A stretch of 64,000 bases of DNA, from the NCBI RefSeq assembly GCF_030294945.1, contig NZ_AP018448.1, positions 4,866,001 through 4,930,000 of the forward strand. The letters run 5' to 3'. Positions 1 through 10,349 of this stretch are shown here, piece by piece. Source of the DNA: Streptomyces graminofaciens (GTDB lineage: Bacteria; Actinomycetota; Actinomycetes; Streptomycetales; Streptomycetaceae). The position numbers and the translations under genes were made by a program. The notes below the pieces were generated by a model. It was not told where the DNA came from, ran no database searches, and worked only from the letters and a program-made list of their open reading frames with translations. Each line of letters begins with the position of its first letter. Within the stretch, counting starts at the first letter, position 1.

Positions 1-9
1 GGCGGGGTG

Positions 10-2568
10 TCAGGCCGTCGACTCGCCGGGGGCGGCGGAGTCGGCCGGGCTGGACACGGGCGCGCTCATGGTGTTGGTGTCGTCCGGCGGCGGGTCCGCG
101 GACTCCGTCGCGGTGGGGGTGGGGGTCGGCGTGGGGGTGGGCGTCGGGGTCGGGGTGGGAGTCGGCTCGGTTTCCGACTCCGTGTCGGACGGCGTCGGCT
201 TGTCCGACTTCGAAGGCGTCGGGGACGCCGACTTCGTCGGCCCCTTCGTCCCGGTCGGGTCCTTTGAGGGCTCCGCCTCGTCGGTCGGCGTCGGATCGTC
301 CGACGTGCCGTACGTTCCGTCGGGGCCCGGGTCCGTCGGCTCCGGCACCGAATCGGAGCCGTCGTCCTCGCCGCCGTGCTTGGCGCGGTCCGCGCCGAGG
401 CCCTCGTCGTCCACACCCGCGCTGGCGGACGGTTCGACGCCGACCTTCTCGGCGGGCGTGTTGTCGTTCTTGTCGGAGTTCGCGCCGAGCGTCACCATCG
501 TGCTGAGTACGGCGACGAGGAGCGCGCCCGCGCCGACCGCGACCAGGTTGCGCCGGGCGGTGCCGACGAGGCCCTTGACGCCGCCGCCCTTGTGCGCGGG
601 CGGGTGTCCCGGCTGGTGCGTGACCAGAGTCGTCGAGGAGTCACCAGGACCGGACGCCGGGCCCGGTCCCGTACCCGTCGACGGCGCCGCCCCGAGACCC
701 AGCGGGAGGTACCCCGAGGGCACCCCGCCGGGCGGTGAGGCCGACTCCTCGTGCCGGGCGTCCTGCACCTCCTCCCCCGCCGCCGTGCGCCCGCCGGGCG
801 GGGTCGCGCCGGAGCGGTCGGCGACCAGGGCGAGGGCCCTGCGGCCCGCGACCGCGCCGCGCTTGTCGGCGAGGGCGCCGCGCAGCCCGATGGAGGACTC
901 CAGCTCGAGGCGGGCCCGGTCGAGCTGCCCGGAGCAGAGGGCGAGGACGCCGAGTTCGTGGTGGAAGTAGGCCTGGTCGCCGACCTCACCGGCGAGCCTC
1001 GCCGCCTCGGCGCCGGCCCGGAGCGCGCGGTCCCAGGCGCTCCAGTGCAGTCCGGCGGCGAACGCGGGCCCCGCCTGCCGGGCCAGTCGCACGGCGAGGC
1101 TCTCCTCGTCCTCGTCCTGGTCCTCGCCGGGAGCCGTGGTCACCGGCACGATCGCGGTCAACGCGGCCAGTACCGCGTCCGCCTCCGCCGAGACCCGCTC
1201 GGGGGTCACCGAGGGGTGTCCGGCCCACCAGGCGTAGTGCCGGGCGGCCGTGGCGGCGCGGTTCTCGGCGTCGTCGGCGTATCCGGCGTTCTCCAGCTGG
1301 GTCAGCACGCCGGCCGCGAGCCGGTAGCGGGCGCCTACAGGTGTCACCAGCGCGCAGCCGACCAGTTCGCCGAGGGCCGCGTCGGCGTGGGTGTCGCCCA
1401 CCAGGGCGGGCAGATGCGCCTGGTGCGGGATCTCGCCGCCGAGTGCGACCGCGAACCTGAGGGTCTCGCGCGCGGAGGCGCTCAGCCGGGACGCGAGCAG
1501 CGCGGCGGGCGCGGCCCCCTCGGCGAGCGAGGGCAGCGGGGTCTCATGGGTGTCGTCGGTGTCGAGCGGTGTGTCCACGGCGTCGACGGGGGTGTCCTGG
1601 AAGACGCCGAACTCGTCGACGGCGGCCGCCCCGGCCCGCAACCGGTCCCGCTGCCGAAGCAGGGCCCCGGCCTGGGTGAACCGCAGGGGCAGCCCCTCGG
1701 ACTCGAACCACAGGTCACCGGCCCAGTTCGACTCGTCCTCGGTGAGCACGCGCCCGACAGCGCGTTCGAGAAGGGCCTCGCTGCCGGCCCGGTCGAAGCC
1801 GCCGAGGACGATCTCCTCCAGCGGCGCGTCGGCCGACGGCAGAGGAGTGTCGGGGGTGGCGGCGACCAGGAAGGCGCACTCGGGGGTCGCGTCGAGCAGT
1901 TCGTCGAGCGCGCCGCCGCCGAATTCCAGGTCGTCCAGGACGACGACCGCGCCGATGTCCCGCACGAGGTCGAGGACCTGCGCGTAAGCGGGCCGGAACA
2001 GGGGCGCGTCGTACACGGCCGCGAACAGGTCGTACAGCAGGTCGTTCGCCGTACGGCGGTGGCCGCTGAGCCGTACGACGCCGTCGGGGGCCAGGTTCGC
2101 GCAGTCCTCGGCGACGGCGTCGAGGAGGGTGGTGCGGCCGGAGCCGGGGGCGCCGGTGAGGCGCACGGAGCGGCCGCGGGCCAGGAGCCGGACGAGCCGT
2201 TCTCTCTCGTCGTCGCGCTGGAGCAGGGGCAGCCGGGGCAGCGAGGGCCCCGGCGGGACGGGCGGCCGGGCGGCGCGGTCGAGCTCGGCGCGCTCGGCCG
2301 GCGCGTGCTTCTCAGGCCTGCCGGGCAATCCCCCACGCTCGGCTTCGCTCGCGTGGGCGGTGCCTCCGGGCGGGCAGTTCTCTATCTCGCTGCCGTCGAC
2401 GGGGTTGACGGTGAGCAGGAAGTCACCCGAGACGAGCTGGACGGTACGGGCGAGGGCCGGCGTGTGCTGGCCGAAGTCCTGCGCGAGGGAATCACGCGAG
2501 GGACGCTTGTTCTGCGCCTGTCCGTCGTCATGGCCGTACTCTGCGGGTCCCCGGTTGATCGGGTCCAT
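10..2568 (-). CDS. Membrane-anchored ATP-binding protein with Pro-Thr-rich tail
   Basis: I do not recognise a named family. The 852-residue product has a P-loop near residues 139-146 (GAPGSGRT) and a Walker B strand near 205-213 (VVVLDD), so it should bind a nucleotide in an AAA/NACHT-like fold. A helical, possibly TPR-like region follows. One membrane segment lies at about residues 670-695. The last ~155 residues are acidic and Ser/Pro/Thr-rich with a Pro-Thr dipeptide run. The lack of an N-terminal signal suggests the ATPase faces the cytoplasm and the tail is outside. I chose the ATG at 2568; the open frame reaches 2940, but that extension reads as low-complexity. The role is unknown. Confidence 0.75.
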   Translation of the reverse strand: MDPINRGPAEYGHDDGQAQNKRPSRDSLAQDFGQHTPALARTVQLVSGDFLLTVNPVDGSEIENCPPGGTAHASEAERGGLPGRPEKHAPAERAELDRAARPPVPPGPSLPRLPLLQRDDERERLVRLLARGRSVRLTGAPGSGRTTLLDAVAEDCANLAPDGVVRLSGHRRTANDLLYDLFAAVYDAPLFRPAYAQVLDLVRDIGAVVVLDDLEFGGGALDELLDATPECAFLVAATPDTPLPSADAPLEEIVLGGFDRAGSEALLERAVGRVLTEDESNWAGDLWFESEGLPLRFTQAGALLRQRDRLRAGAAAVDEFGVFQDTPVDAVDTPLDTDDTHETPLPSLAEGAAPAALLASRLSASARETLRFAVALGGEIPHQAHLPALVGDTHADAALGELVGCALVTPVGARYRLAAGVLTQLENAGYADDAENRAATAARHYAWWAGHPSVTPERVSAEADAVLAALTAIVPVTTAPGEDQDEDEESLAVRLARQAGPAFAAGLHWSAWDRALRAGAEAARLAGEVGDQAYFHHELGVLALCSGQLDRARLELESSIGLRGALADKRGAVAGRRALALVADRSGATPPGGRTAAGEEVQDARHEESASPPGGVPSGYLPLGLGAAPSTGTGPGPASGPGDSSTTLVTHQPGHPPAHKGGGVKGLVGTARRNLVAVGAGALLVAVLSTMVTLGANSDKNDNTPAEKVGVEPSASAGVDDEGLGADRAKHGGEDDGSDSVPEPTDPGPDGTYGTSDDPTPTDEAEPSKDPTGTKGPTKSASPTPSKSDKPTPSDTESETEPTPTPTPTPTPTPTPTPTATESADPPPDDTNTMSAPVSSPADSAAPGESTA
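110..175. repeat. Low-complexity GT/GC-rich run encoding (Pro-Thr)n
   Basis: Near-tandem hexamers of the type GGGGGT/CGGGGT on the plus strand encode about ten Pro-Thr pairs on the minus strand, in the tail of the ATPase gene. Slippage here could change tail length between strains. Confidence 0.7.
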
Positions 2569-2839
2569 AAGTCCTAGCCCCCCAAAAGCGTCTTGTGTGT
2601 GGAGCCCCTCCCGGCCTTGCCGCACACCGCGCTGTCGCTTCTGGTCCGGAACCCGCTCAAGGGTTGCTGGCAGCGGGCAGCCGAACCCTAAACCTTCGCA
2701 CAGTATTACCGACAGCCCGGGGTCCCGCGCCGTACGAGACATCACAGTCTCGTGAGGATTGCGCACGTAGTGCGTTTCGTCCCCCATGGCATACGGGGGC
2801 CTGCACCCACGAGCAATACGCACACCCTCGCATGCCCGT

Positions 2840-3163
2840 TCACACCCGGGGCAGCGACTCCAGTCCGATGCCGCCCTCGATCGCGAGGATGCGGTGCAGT
2901 CTGGTCGCCACGAGCAGCCGCTGCATCTGTGGCGGCACACCGCGCAGCACCAGCCGACGCCCGCACCGTCCAGCCCGCCGGTGGGCCCCCATGATCACGC
3001 CGAGTCCGGTGGCGTCCCAGGAGTCCAGCTCTGACAGGTCGAGCACCAGGTCGCCGGCTCCGTCGTCGACGGCCGAGTGCAGGACCGTACGGGCGTCCGC
3101 CGCGCTGCGTACGTCGAGGCGGCCCCCGACGACCAGCTCGGCGTGGTCGCCCCTGATGTACAT
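2840..3163 (-). CDS. STAS-domain anti-sigma factor antagonist
   Basis: A 107-residue single-domain STAS protein of the SpoIIAA/RsbV type. Such proteins bind anti-sigma kinases and release a sigma factor when unphosphorylated. The signature Asp-Ser segment is visible in LDLSELDSWDATGLGV, where S in DSWD or T in DATG is the likely phosphorylatable position. The ATG at 3163 is chosen over an upstream in-frame start because GGGGAG lies just ahead of it. No anti-sigma kinase gene is adjacent; the nearest RsbW-like ATPase is far away inside the mobile element at 48.1 kb. The partner is therefore unknown. Confidence 0.85.
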   Translation of the reverse strand: MYIRGDHAELVVGGRLDVRSAADARTVLHSAVDDGAGDLVLDLSELDSWDATGLGVIMGAHRRAGRCGRRLVLRGVPPQMQRLLVATRLHRILAIEGGIGLESLPRV

Positions 3164-3330
3164 AAGCGCTCCCCGTGAGTGCGTCTCGTACTCCGTGATG
3201 TGGGTGATGCAACGTCTGACGGCGTTCGACACGATCAGGTTGCCGTCTGTAAGCGAACCGATACCCAATTCACCTCAACGGGTGACACCCGAGAGGCTCA
3301 TTCGTTTGATGCGACGTCAGTGCTGTACAC

Positions 3331-3353
3331 AGCGCCCGGAGTACCCGGGCGCT
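3331..3353 (-). terminator. Hairpin terminator after the 3-hydroxybutyryl-CoA dehydrogenase gene
   Basis: A perfect 9-bp stem (3331-3339 with 3345-3353) and 5-base loop lie 10 bases beyond the stop codon of the dehydrogenase gene. There is no T-run, as is common in Streptomyces. Confidence 0.6.
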
Positions 3354-3362
3354 GCTCGAACC

Positions 3363-4211
3363 TCAGTACTTGTAGAAGCCCTGCCCGCTCTTGCGGCCGA
3401 TGTCACCGGCGTCAACCATCCGGCGCATCAACTCCGGCGCGGCGAACTTCTCGTCCTGGGACTCGGTGTAGATGTTGCTCGTGGCGTGCAGCAGGATGTC
3501 GACGCCGGTGAGGTCGGCCGTGGCCAGCGGGCCCATGGCGTGACCGAAGCCCAGCTTGCAGGCGAGGTCGATGTCCTCGGCGGTGGCGACACCCGACTCG
3601 TAGAGTTTCGCGGCCTCGACGACGAGGGCGGAGATGAGACGGGTCGTCACGAAGCCGGCGACGTCGCGGTTGACGACGATGCAGGTCTTGCCGACGGACT
3701 CGGCGAACTCCCGGGCGGTGGCGAGCGTCTCGTCGCTCGTCTTGTAGCCGCGGACGAGTTCGACGAGCTGCATCATCGGCACCGGAGAGAAGAAGTGCAC
3801 GCCGACGACACGCTCGGGCCGCTCGGTGACCGCCGCGATCTTGGTGATCGGGATGGCGGAGGTGTTCGAGGCGAGCACGGCGTCGTCCCGCACGATCTTG
3901 TCGAGCGTACGGAAGATCTCGTGCTTGACCTCGAGCTTCTCGAACACGGCCTCGACGACGATGTCCGCGTCGGCGGCCGCGTCGAGGTCGGTGGTGGTGG
4001 TGATCCGTCCGAGGGCGGCCTCCGCGTCCTCGGCGGCAAGCTTGCCCTTGCTGACGAACTTGTCGTACGACGCCTGAATGCCGCCGATGCCACGGTTCAG
4101 CGCCTCGTCGGTGACATCGCGCAGGACGACGTCCCAGCCCGCCTGCGCGGACACCTGGGCGATACCGGACCCCATGAGCCCGGCTCCGATCACGGCGAGC
4201 TTCCGTGCCAC
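3363..4211 (-). CDS. 3-hydroxybutyryl-CoA dehydrogenase
   Basis: This 282-residue cytoplasmic enzyme is expected to oxidise 3-hydroxybutyryl-CoA to acetoacetyl-CoA with NAD(P)+, in butyrate/fatty-acid or ethylmalonyl-CoA metabolism. An N-terminal Rossmann motif GAGLMGSG binds the dinucleotide. HFFSPVPMMQLVE carries the family's catalytic His, and the C-terminal domain ends GRKSGQGFYKY, the usual terminus. The GTG at 4211 gives the standard N-terminus (V/M-ARKLAVIG) with AAGGGGAG upstream; the longer frame to 4283 would add an atypical leader. It is divergent from the cobalamin adenosyltransferase gene, whose product could supply coenzyme B12 to the same carbon pathway. Confidence 0.93.
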   Translation of the reverse strand: MARKLAVIGAGLMGSGIAQVSAQAGWDVVLRDVTDEALNRGIGGIQASYDKFVSKGKLAAEDAEAALGRITTTTDLDAAADADIVVEAVFEKLEVKHEIFRTLDKIVRDDAVLASNTSAIPITKIAAVTERPERVVGVHFFSPVPMMQLVELVRGYKTSDETLATAREFAESVGKTCIVVNRDVAGFVTTRLISALVVEAAKLYESGVATAEDIDLACKLGFGHAMGPLATADLTGVDILLHATSNIYTESQDEKFAAPELMRRMVDAGDIGRKSGQGFYKY

Positions 4212-4512
4212 TGTGCGACTCCCCTTGTACGCGCTGTTTACGTATGCCTCTCGGGCGGACGATAGCGGTCGTGAGGGGGCCATGTGACCGTGAAGTAATG
4301 CGTGTCACTGTCTCACCGCGTGAGACGGTCGTCACGTCGCGACCGACGGACCTGGCGATACTCCGCGCAGCCTGAGCCACAGGGATTCCGACCCTGTCGG
4401 ATGGAGCGCCGATACCCTGCGGTTCACGCCGGTTGGCGCCGCACAGACCGGCGAGATGTCTGGGGTCAGGGAGCCGGAATGGTGGCTGCAACGAACCGTC
4501 TACATTGGCCGC
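4212..4512. promoter_or_regulatory. Divergent intergenic region
   Basis: About 300 bases separate the divergent dehydrogenase and adenosyltransferase starts, so promoters for both must lie here. A TACATT hexamer (4501-4506) lies six bases before the adenosyltransferase ATG and no ribosome site is visible there, so that mRNA may be leaderless. I see no B12 riboswitch. Confidence 0.4.
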
Positions 4513-5085
4513 ATGGTCAACCTCACGCGCATCTACACCAGGACCGGCGACAAGGGCACCACCAACCTCGGCGACATGAGCCGGGTACCCAAGACCGATC
4601 TGCGGATCTCGGCGTACGCGGACGCCAACGAGGCCAACGCGGTGCTCGGCACGGCGATCGCGCTGGGCGGGCTGGCGGAGGAGGTCGTGAGGGTCCTCAC
4701 CCGTGTGCAGAACGACCTCTTCGATGTCGGGGCCGACCTCTCCACCCCGGTAGTCGAGAAGCCGGAGTTCCCGCCCCTGCGCGTCGAGCAGTTCTACATC
4801 GACAAGCTGGAGGCGGACTGCGACCACTTCAACGAGCAGTTGGAGAAGCTCCGCTCCTTCATCCTGCCGGGCGGTACGGCGGGCGCGGCACTCCTCCACC
4901 AGGCCTGCACGGTGGTCCGGCGCGCCGAACGCTCGACGTGGGCGGCCCTGGAGGCGTACGGCGAGGCCATGAATCCGCTGACCGCCACGTACCTCAACCG
5001 CCTCTCCGACCTCCTGTTCATCCTGGCGAGGACGGCGAACAAGGAGGTCGGGGACGTGTTGTGGGTGCCGGGCGGGGAGCGCTGA
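4513..5085 (+). CDS. Cob(I)yrinic acid a,c-diamide adenosyltransferase (PduO type)
   Basis: The 190-residue product transfers the 5'-deoxyadenosyl group of ATP to cob(I)alamin, making coenzyme B12. The family's ATP-binding N-terminus is clear: TRIYTRTGDKGTTNLG, with the downstream helical-bundle motifs FILPGG and RAERSTW and the C-terminal NRLSDLLFILAR. Length fits the ~190-residue trimeric PduO/MMAB enzymes. The ATG at 4513 is the conserved start; the upstream frame from 4456 reads as non-protein. No Shine-Dalgarno is seen. It converges on the following membrane-protein gene. Confidence 0.93.
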   Translation: MVNLTRIYTRTGDKGTTNLGDMSRVPKTDLRISAYADANEANAVLGTAIALGGLAEEVVRVLTRVQNDLFDVGADLSTPVVEKPEFPPLRVEQFYIDKLEADCDHFNEQLEKLRSFILPGGTAGAALLHQACTVVRRAERSTWAALEAYGEAMNPLTATYLNRLSDLLFILARTANKEVGDVLWVPGGER

Positions 5086-5098
5086 GCGTCCCTTCGGG

Positions 5099-5803
5099 TT
5101 ACCGGGATGCCTTCTCCTGGGCCGGGGCCCGCTCCGGCTCGGGCTTCGGCCCCGGAACCGACTCCGACTCCGGCCCCGGATCCGAGTCCGACTCCGCCCC
5201 CGGAACCGACTCCGACTCCGGCCCCGGATCCGAGTCCGACTCCGCCCCCGGAACCGACTTCGGCCCCGGCCCCGGCTCCTTCTTCGGCCAGATCAGATAC
5301 GCCAGTGCCACCAGCCCATGAATCCCCGCGGCCCTGATCGCCGTCCACTGGAACGCCCTCAGCGACTCCGCGTTCCCGTCGTCGCCCACGTACCAGACCG
5401 CCCCCTGGAGCAGCACCAGCGCGACGCCCGCCGCCACCAGCGTCCGTACCCACAGTTCGCCTTCGTGGCGGGCCCTGGCCAGGCCGTACTTCGGTGGCCC
5501 CGCCGGCTTGGGCGCGCCGCCCAGGCGATGGGCCGCGTGGCCGTCGAGCCAGCGGATCGTGTAGTGGCCGTAGCCGACCGTGAAGCCGATGTAGAGCGCG
5601 GCCAGGCCGTGCTCCCAGCCGGGCTCGGCGCCGTTCTTCAGGTCGACGGCCGTCACCGCGAACAGCACCAGCTCCAGCACCGGCTCGCACAGCAGCAGCA
5701 CCACACTCGTCCGGCGCCACTTCAGCAGGTAGCGGACGGCCAGGGCCAGCGCCAGCAGCACCCAGAAGCCGACCTCACAGGCGATGATCAACGCGACGAT
5801 CAC
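5099..5803 (-). CDS. Small integral membrane protein with repetitive acidic tail
   Basis: A 234-residue protein of unknown function. Residues 1-~180 hold about five hydrophobic segments (for example IVALIIACEVGFWVLLALAL, then VVLLLCEPVLELVLFAV). The tail is an almost pure Pro-Gly-Glu-Ser-Asp repeat, caused by a 48-bp DNA tandem repeat. I take the GTG at 5803 because GGGAG precedes it at the usual distance; the open frame runs far upstream without a plausible membrane N-terminus. Streptomycetes carry similar unnamed membrane proteins here, from memory. Confidence 0.75.
   Translation of the reverse strand: MIVALIIACEVGFWVLLALALAVRYLLKWRRTSVVLLLCEPVLELVLFAVTAVDLKNGAEPGWEHGLAALYIGFTVGYGHYTIRWLDGHAAHRLGGAPKPAGPPKYGLARARHEGELWVRTLVAAGVALVLLQGAVWYVGDDGNAESLRAFQWTAIRAAGIHGLVALAYLIWPKKEPGPGPKSVPGAESDSDPGPESESVPGAESDSDPGPESESVPGPKPEPERAPAQEKASR
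5154..5258. repeat. 48-bp tandem repeat in coding tail
   Basis: Two complete 48-bp units start at 5154 and 5202, and a partial third at 5250, each opening GGAACCGACT. As 48 is a multiple of three, copy changes would keep the frame and only lengthen or shorten the acidic tail. Confidence 0.9.
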
Positions 5804-5956
5804 GACGCACTCCCTTCGTTCACCCTTCCAGGCTCCCGGCGGGATCAGCGGGATTCGTCGTCGGCGGTGACGAAGTCGGGGTACATCGAAAGATGCAGTC
5901 CAGGACCGTTCCCCGGCATCAGGCGCCGAGCGCCCGCCCCCTGTTGGATGTGAGAC

Positions 5957-7225
5957 ATGGCCGTACGACTCCCCCGCCCCCACCGCTTCGACGTGTGTGT
6001 CGCGCTCGGCGGGCTGCTCGGTGGGCTGCTGCTCTGGGGCCTGGGCATCGGCACCCGCCCGGCCGACGAACCGATCGTGCTGTGGGACGGCCGATGGGCG
6101 GTGCTGGTCCCGCTCGCCGTGATGGCCGGCTGCGAGGTGCTGCGCCGCACGAGCCCGCGCACGGCCCTGCTGGTCGCCACGGTCGCGCTGACGGCCGACA
6201 CCGTCACCCAGGGCAGCATCGCCACCCTGCTGATGTTCACGGACATCGTGTACGCGGCCGTCCTGTACGGCCCGCCCGCCTCGGCCCGCCGCATCCCCTG
6301 GATCACCGGACTGCTCTCCCTGGCCGGGTCCATCGTGCCGTTCGCCGTCTGGCGGGTGCCGAAAGCCCTGCTGATCGGCGTCGTCATCGGGGCCGTGGCC
6401 TTCGGCCCGGCGGCCACCGGCTGGATCGTCCGCAACCACCGCGACGCCGCCGAGGCCGCCCGGCTGCGCGCCGAACAGACCGCGCTGCTCGCGGAGATGG
6501 ACCGCGCCCAGGCCATCGCCTCCGAACGGGCGCGTATGGCGAGGGAGTTGCACGACATGGTCGCCAACCACCTCTCGGCGATCGCGATCCACTCCACGGC
6601 CGCGCTCTCCCTCGACGACCCGGACACCTCGCGGCAGGCCCTCGGCGTCATCAGGGAGAACAGCGTCGAGGGGCTCGCGGAGATGCGCCGGCTGATCGGC
6701 ATCCTGCGCGATTCGAGCGACGACACCGAGCCCGCCCCCGCGCCCACCCTCGACGGCCTCGGCGCGCTCGTCGGGGGCGCCCGCACCAACGGCCTCGACG
6801 TCAAGCTCGACGCCGAGCACGGCGAAAGGCTCCCCGCGCCGGTCGAGCTGGCGGCCTACCGCATCGTCCAGGAGTCCCTCACCAACGCCCTCAAGCACGC
6901 CTGCCCCGGCCGCGTCACGGTGACCCTGCGACAGACGGACGGCGCCCTCGCCATCGCCGTGACCAGCCCGTACGGTGACCGGGACGGCCCGAGCGCGCCC
7001 GGCTCCGGCGCCGGTCTGGTCGGGATGCGGGAGCGGACCGCGCTCCTGGGCGGCACCTTCGAGTCCGGCCCCGAGAGTTCCGCGAGCGGCGGGATCTGGG
7101 CCGTACGCGTCAGCCTGCCCACAACCGTCGCGGCCCCCACACCCGCCTCTACCTCTACCTCCGCCTCCGCCTCCGCCTCCGCCTCCGCCTCCGCCTCCGC
7201 CTCCGACGAAGGAGACCCCGCGTGA
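5957..7225 (+). CDS. Two-component sensor histidine kinase (NarL/DesK type)
   Basis: A 422-residue membrane kinase. About five membrane segments occupy residues ~10-160, followed by a HisKA_3 dimerisation helix with H199 in ARELHDMVANHLSAI. A HATPase domain ends around residue 385 (GAGLVGMRERTALLGG). The tail is a Ser-Ala repeat. It should autophosphorylate and pass phosphate to the response regulator encoded next, whose GTG start overlaps this stop by four bases (GTGA), implying translational coupling. No extracellular sensor domain is present, so the signal is likely sensed in or at the membrane. The signal is unknown. Confidence 0.92.
   Translation: MAVRLPRPHRFDVCVALGGLLGGLLLWGLGIGTRPADEPIVLWDGRWAVLVPLAVMAGCEVLRRTSPRTALLVATVALTADTVTQGSIATLLMFTDIVYAAVLYGPPASARRIPWITGLLSLAGSIVPFAVWRVPKALLIGVVIGAVAFGPAATGWIVRNHRDAAEAARLRAEQTALLAEMDRAQAIASERARMARELHDMVANHLSAIAIHSTAALSLDDPDTSRQALGVIRENSVEGLAEMRRLIGILRDSSDDTEPAPAPTLDGLGALVGGARTNGLDVKLDAEHGERLPAPVELAAYRIVQESLTNALKHACPGRVTVTLRQTDGALAIAVTSPYGDRDGPSAPGSGAGLVGMRERTALLGGTFESGPESSASGGIWAVRVSLPTTVAAPTPASTSTSASASASASASASASDEGDPA
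7150..7205. repeat. CCGCCT hexanucleotide repeat
   Basis: Roughly seven CCGCCT units encode the Ser-Ala tail of the kinase. It is a simple in-frame microsatellite just before the coupled start of the response regulator. Confidence 0.85.
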
Positions 7226-7863
7226 TCCGCGTGCTCGTCGCCGAGGACCAGTCCGCCGTACGGGCCGGGCTCGTCCTCATCCTGCGCAGCGCGCCCGACA
7301 TCGAGGTGGTCGGTGAGGCGCCCGACGGCGAGCGGGCGGTGGCGCTGGCCCGGAAGCTTCGGCCGGACGTCGTGCTGATGGACATCCAGATGCCGCGCCT
7401 GGACGGGGTGTCGGCGACCCGGCAGGTGGTGTCGGAAGGTCTCGCCGATGTCCTCGTGCTCACCACCTTCGACCTCGACGAGTATGTGTTCGGGGCGCTG
7501 CGGGCCGGTGCCGCCGGGTTCATGCTCAAGCACACGGAGGCGATCGACCTCATCGAGGCCGTCCGGGCCGTCGGGCGCGGCGAAGGTCTGATCGCCCCGG
7601 CCGTCACCCGGCGGCTGATCGCCGAGTTCGCCGCCAAGCCGGTGCGCGAACCGACGGCCGACCCCGGCGTCCTCGACACCCTCACCCGCCGTGAGCGCGA
7701 GGTGCTGTCCTGTCTCGGGGAAGGGCTGTCGAACGCCGAGATCGCGGGCCGTCTGAACATGGCGGAGGCCACGGTGAAGACGCACGTCAGCCGCCTCCTC
7801 GGCAAGCTCGATCTGCGGAGTCGGGTCCAAGCTGCGGTACTGGCCCAGGAGTTGGGGATCTGA
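7222..7863 (+). CDS. NarL/FixJ-family response regulator
   Basis: The 213-residue product is a DNA-binding regulator. The receiver domain has the acidic pair E8-D9, the phosphoacceptor D54 in VVLMDIQMP, and the Lys in FMLKH. A LuxR-type HTH covers about residues 145-205 (LTRREREVLSCLGEGLSNAEIA). Phosphotransfer from the kinase that overlaps its start by 4 bases is expected. The gene ends ~130 bases before the chitinase gene on the same strand. A link to chitin use is possible, but the chitinase has its own promoter with operator repeats, so I regard the pair as separate. Confidence 0.93.
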   Translation: MIRVLVAEDQSAVRAGLVLILRSAPDIEVVGEAPDGERAVALARKLRPDVVLMDIQMPRLDGVSATRQVVSEGLADVLVLTTFDLDEYVFGALRAGAAGFMLKHTEAIDLIEAVRAVGRGEGLIAPAVTRRLIAEFAAKPVREPTADPGVLDTLTRREREVLSCLGEGLSNAEIAGRLNMAEATVKTHVSRLLGKLDLRSRVQAAVLAQELGI

Positions 7864-7878
7864 CCCCTCAGCGGGGTC
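7862..7878 (+). terminator. Short hairpin after the response regulator gene
   Basis: GACCCC and GGGGTC form a 6-bp stem around a 5-base loop directly at the stop codon of the response regulator gene. It is a weak candidate terminator separating it from the chitinase promoter. Confidence 0.4.
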
Positions 7879-7890
7879 CCGCATGAGCGC

Positions 7891-7934
7891 ACTGGTCCAG
7901 ACCCATTGACCTCTGGTCCAGACCTTTCTATTCT
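7891..7934 (+). promoter_or_regulatory. Chitinase promoter with paired DasR-like operator repeats
   Basis: TGGTCCAGACC occurs twice, at 7893-7903 and 7914-7924, 21 bases apart. Between them is TTGACC (7906-7911), 17 bases before TATTCT (7929-7934), a good sigma-70-type promoter. The two repeats flank and overlap the -35 box. This layout is that known for Streptomyces chitinase promoters, where the repeats mediate chitin induction, glucose repression and binding of the GlcNAc regulator DasR (consensus close to TGGTCTAGACCA). Confidence 0.85.
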
Positions 7935-7990
7935 CGCGGCACTGCGCCACGTCATGCTCATGCTCACGACACCCCACAAGGAGGCGCGTC

Positions 7991-9811
<1,821 letters not shown>

Positions 9812-9824
9812 CCGAAAGGAAAGA

Positions 9825-10280
9825 TCAGGCGACGTTGACGCGCTGACCGGGCGGGGCTGCCTCCAGCCACGCGAGGAAACCGGTCAGCGCGTCCTCGCTC
9901 ATCGCCAGTTCCAGCCGGGTCCCGCGGTGCAGACACGCGAGGATCACGGCGTCGGAGAGCAGGGCCAGCTCCTCCTCGCCGTCAGGGGTGCGGCGCCCGG
10001 CCACCTCGATCGCCGAGCGCTCGAGGACACGGCGGGGGCGGGGGGAGTACGAGAAGACGCGGTACCACTCGATGCGGTCGCCGTTGTAGCGGGCGACGCC
10101 GTAGCCCCAGCCCTTGCCGTTCTCCTCGCCCTTCTCGGGTTTCTCCGGGGCGTCCCAGCGCAGGCTGCAGTCGAAGGTGCCGCCGGAGCGCTGGATGAGT
10201 CTGCGGCGCAGGCCGAAGACGAAGAGTCCCACCACCACGAGCAGGACCACCAGCCCGCACACAGTCAGAGCGAGGACCAT
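9825..10280 (-). CDS. DUF2550 membrane-anchored protein
   Basis: A 151-residue protein of a family conserved next to the ATP synthase operon in actinobacteria. One N-terminal membrane segment (residues ~2-24, MVLALTVCGLVVLLVVVGLF) is followed by Arg-rich residues and a soluble domain with GWGYGVARYNGDRIEWYRVFS. The function is unknown. I use the ATG at 10280, nine bases after AGGAGG; a GTG two codons earlier is too close to that site. It lies downstream of atpC but is cut off from it by a strong hairpin. Confidence 0.85.
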   Translation of the reverse strand: MVLALTVCGLVVLLVVVGLFVFGLRRRLIQRSGGTFDCSLRWDAPEKPEKGEENGKGWGYGVARYNGDRIEWYRVFSYSPRPRRVLERSAIEVAGRRTPDGEEELALLSDAVILACLHRGTRLELAMSEDALTGFLAWLEAAPPGQRVNVA

Positions 10281-10349
10281 CGACACCGACCTCCTCGTCT
10301 CCTAGGCAATGAAACTTGGTAATGGAACGTAAAAAACACCCACATTTGC

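Noticed and set aside
751..2577. A 608-codon plus-strand frame opposite the first gene
   Set aside because: High-GC shadow; the minus-strand frame has P-loop, Walker B and a membrane helix.
2569..2940. N-terminal extension of the first gene up to 2940
   Set aside because: The extra residues are Cys/Arg-rich noise overlapping the STAS gene; the ATG at 2568 is a better start.
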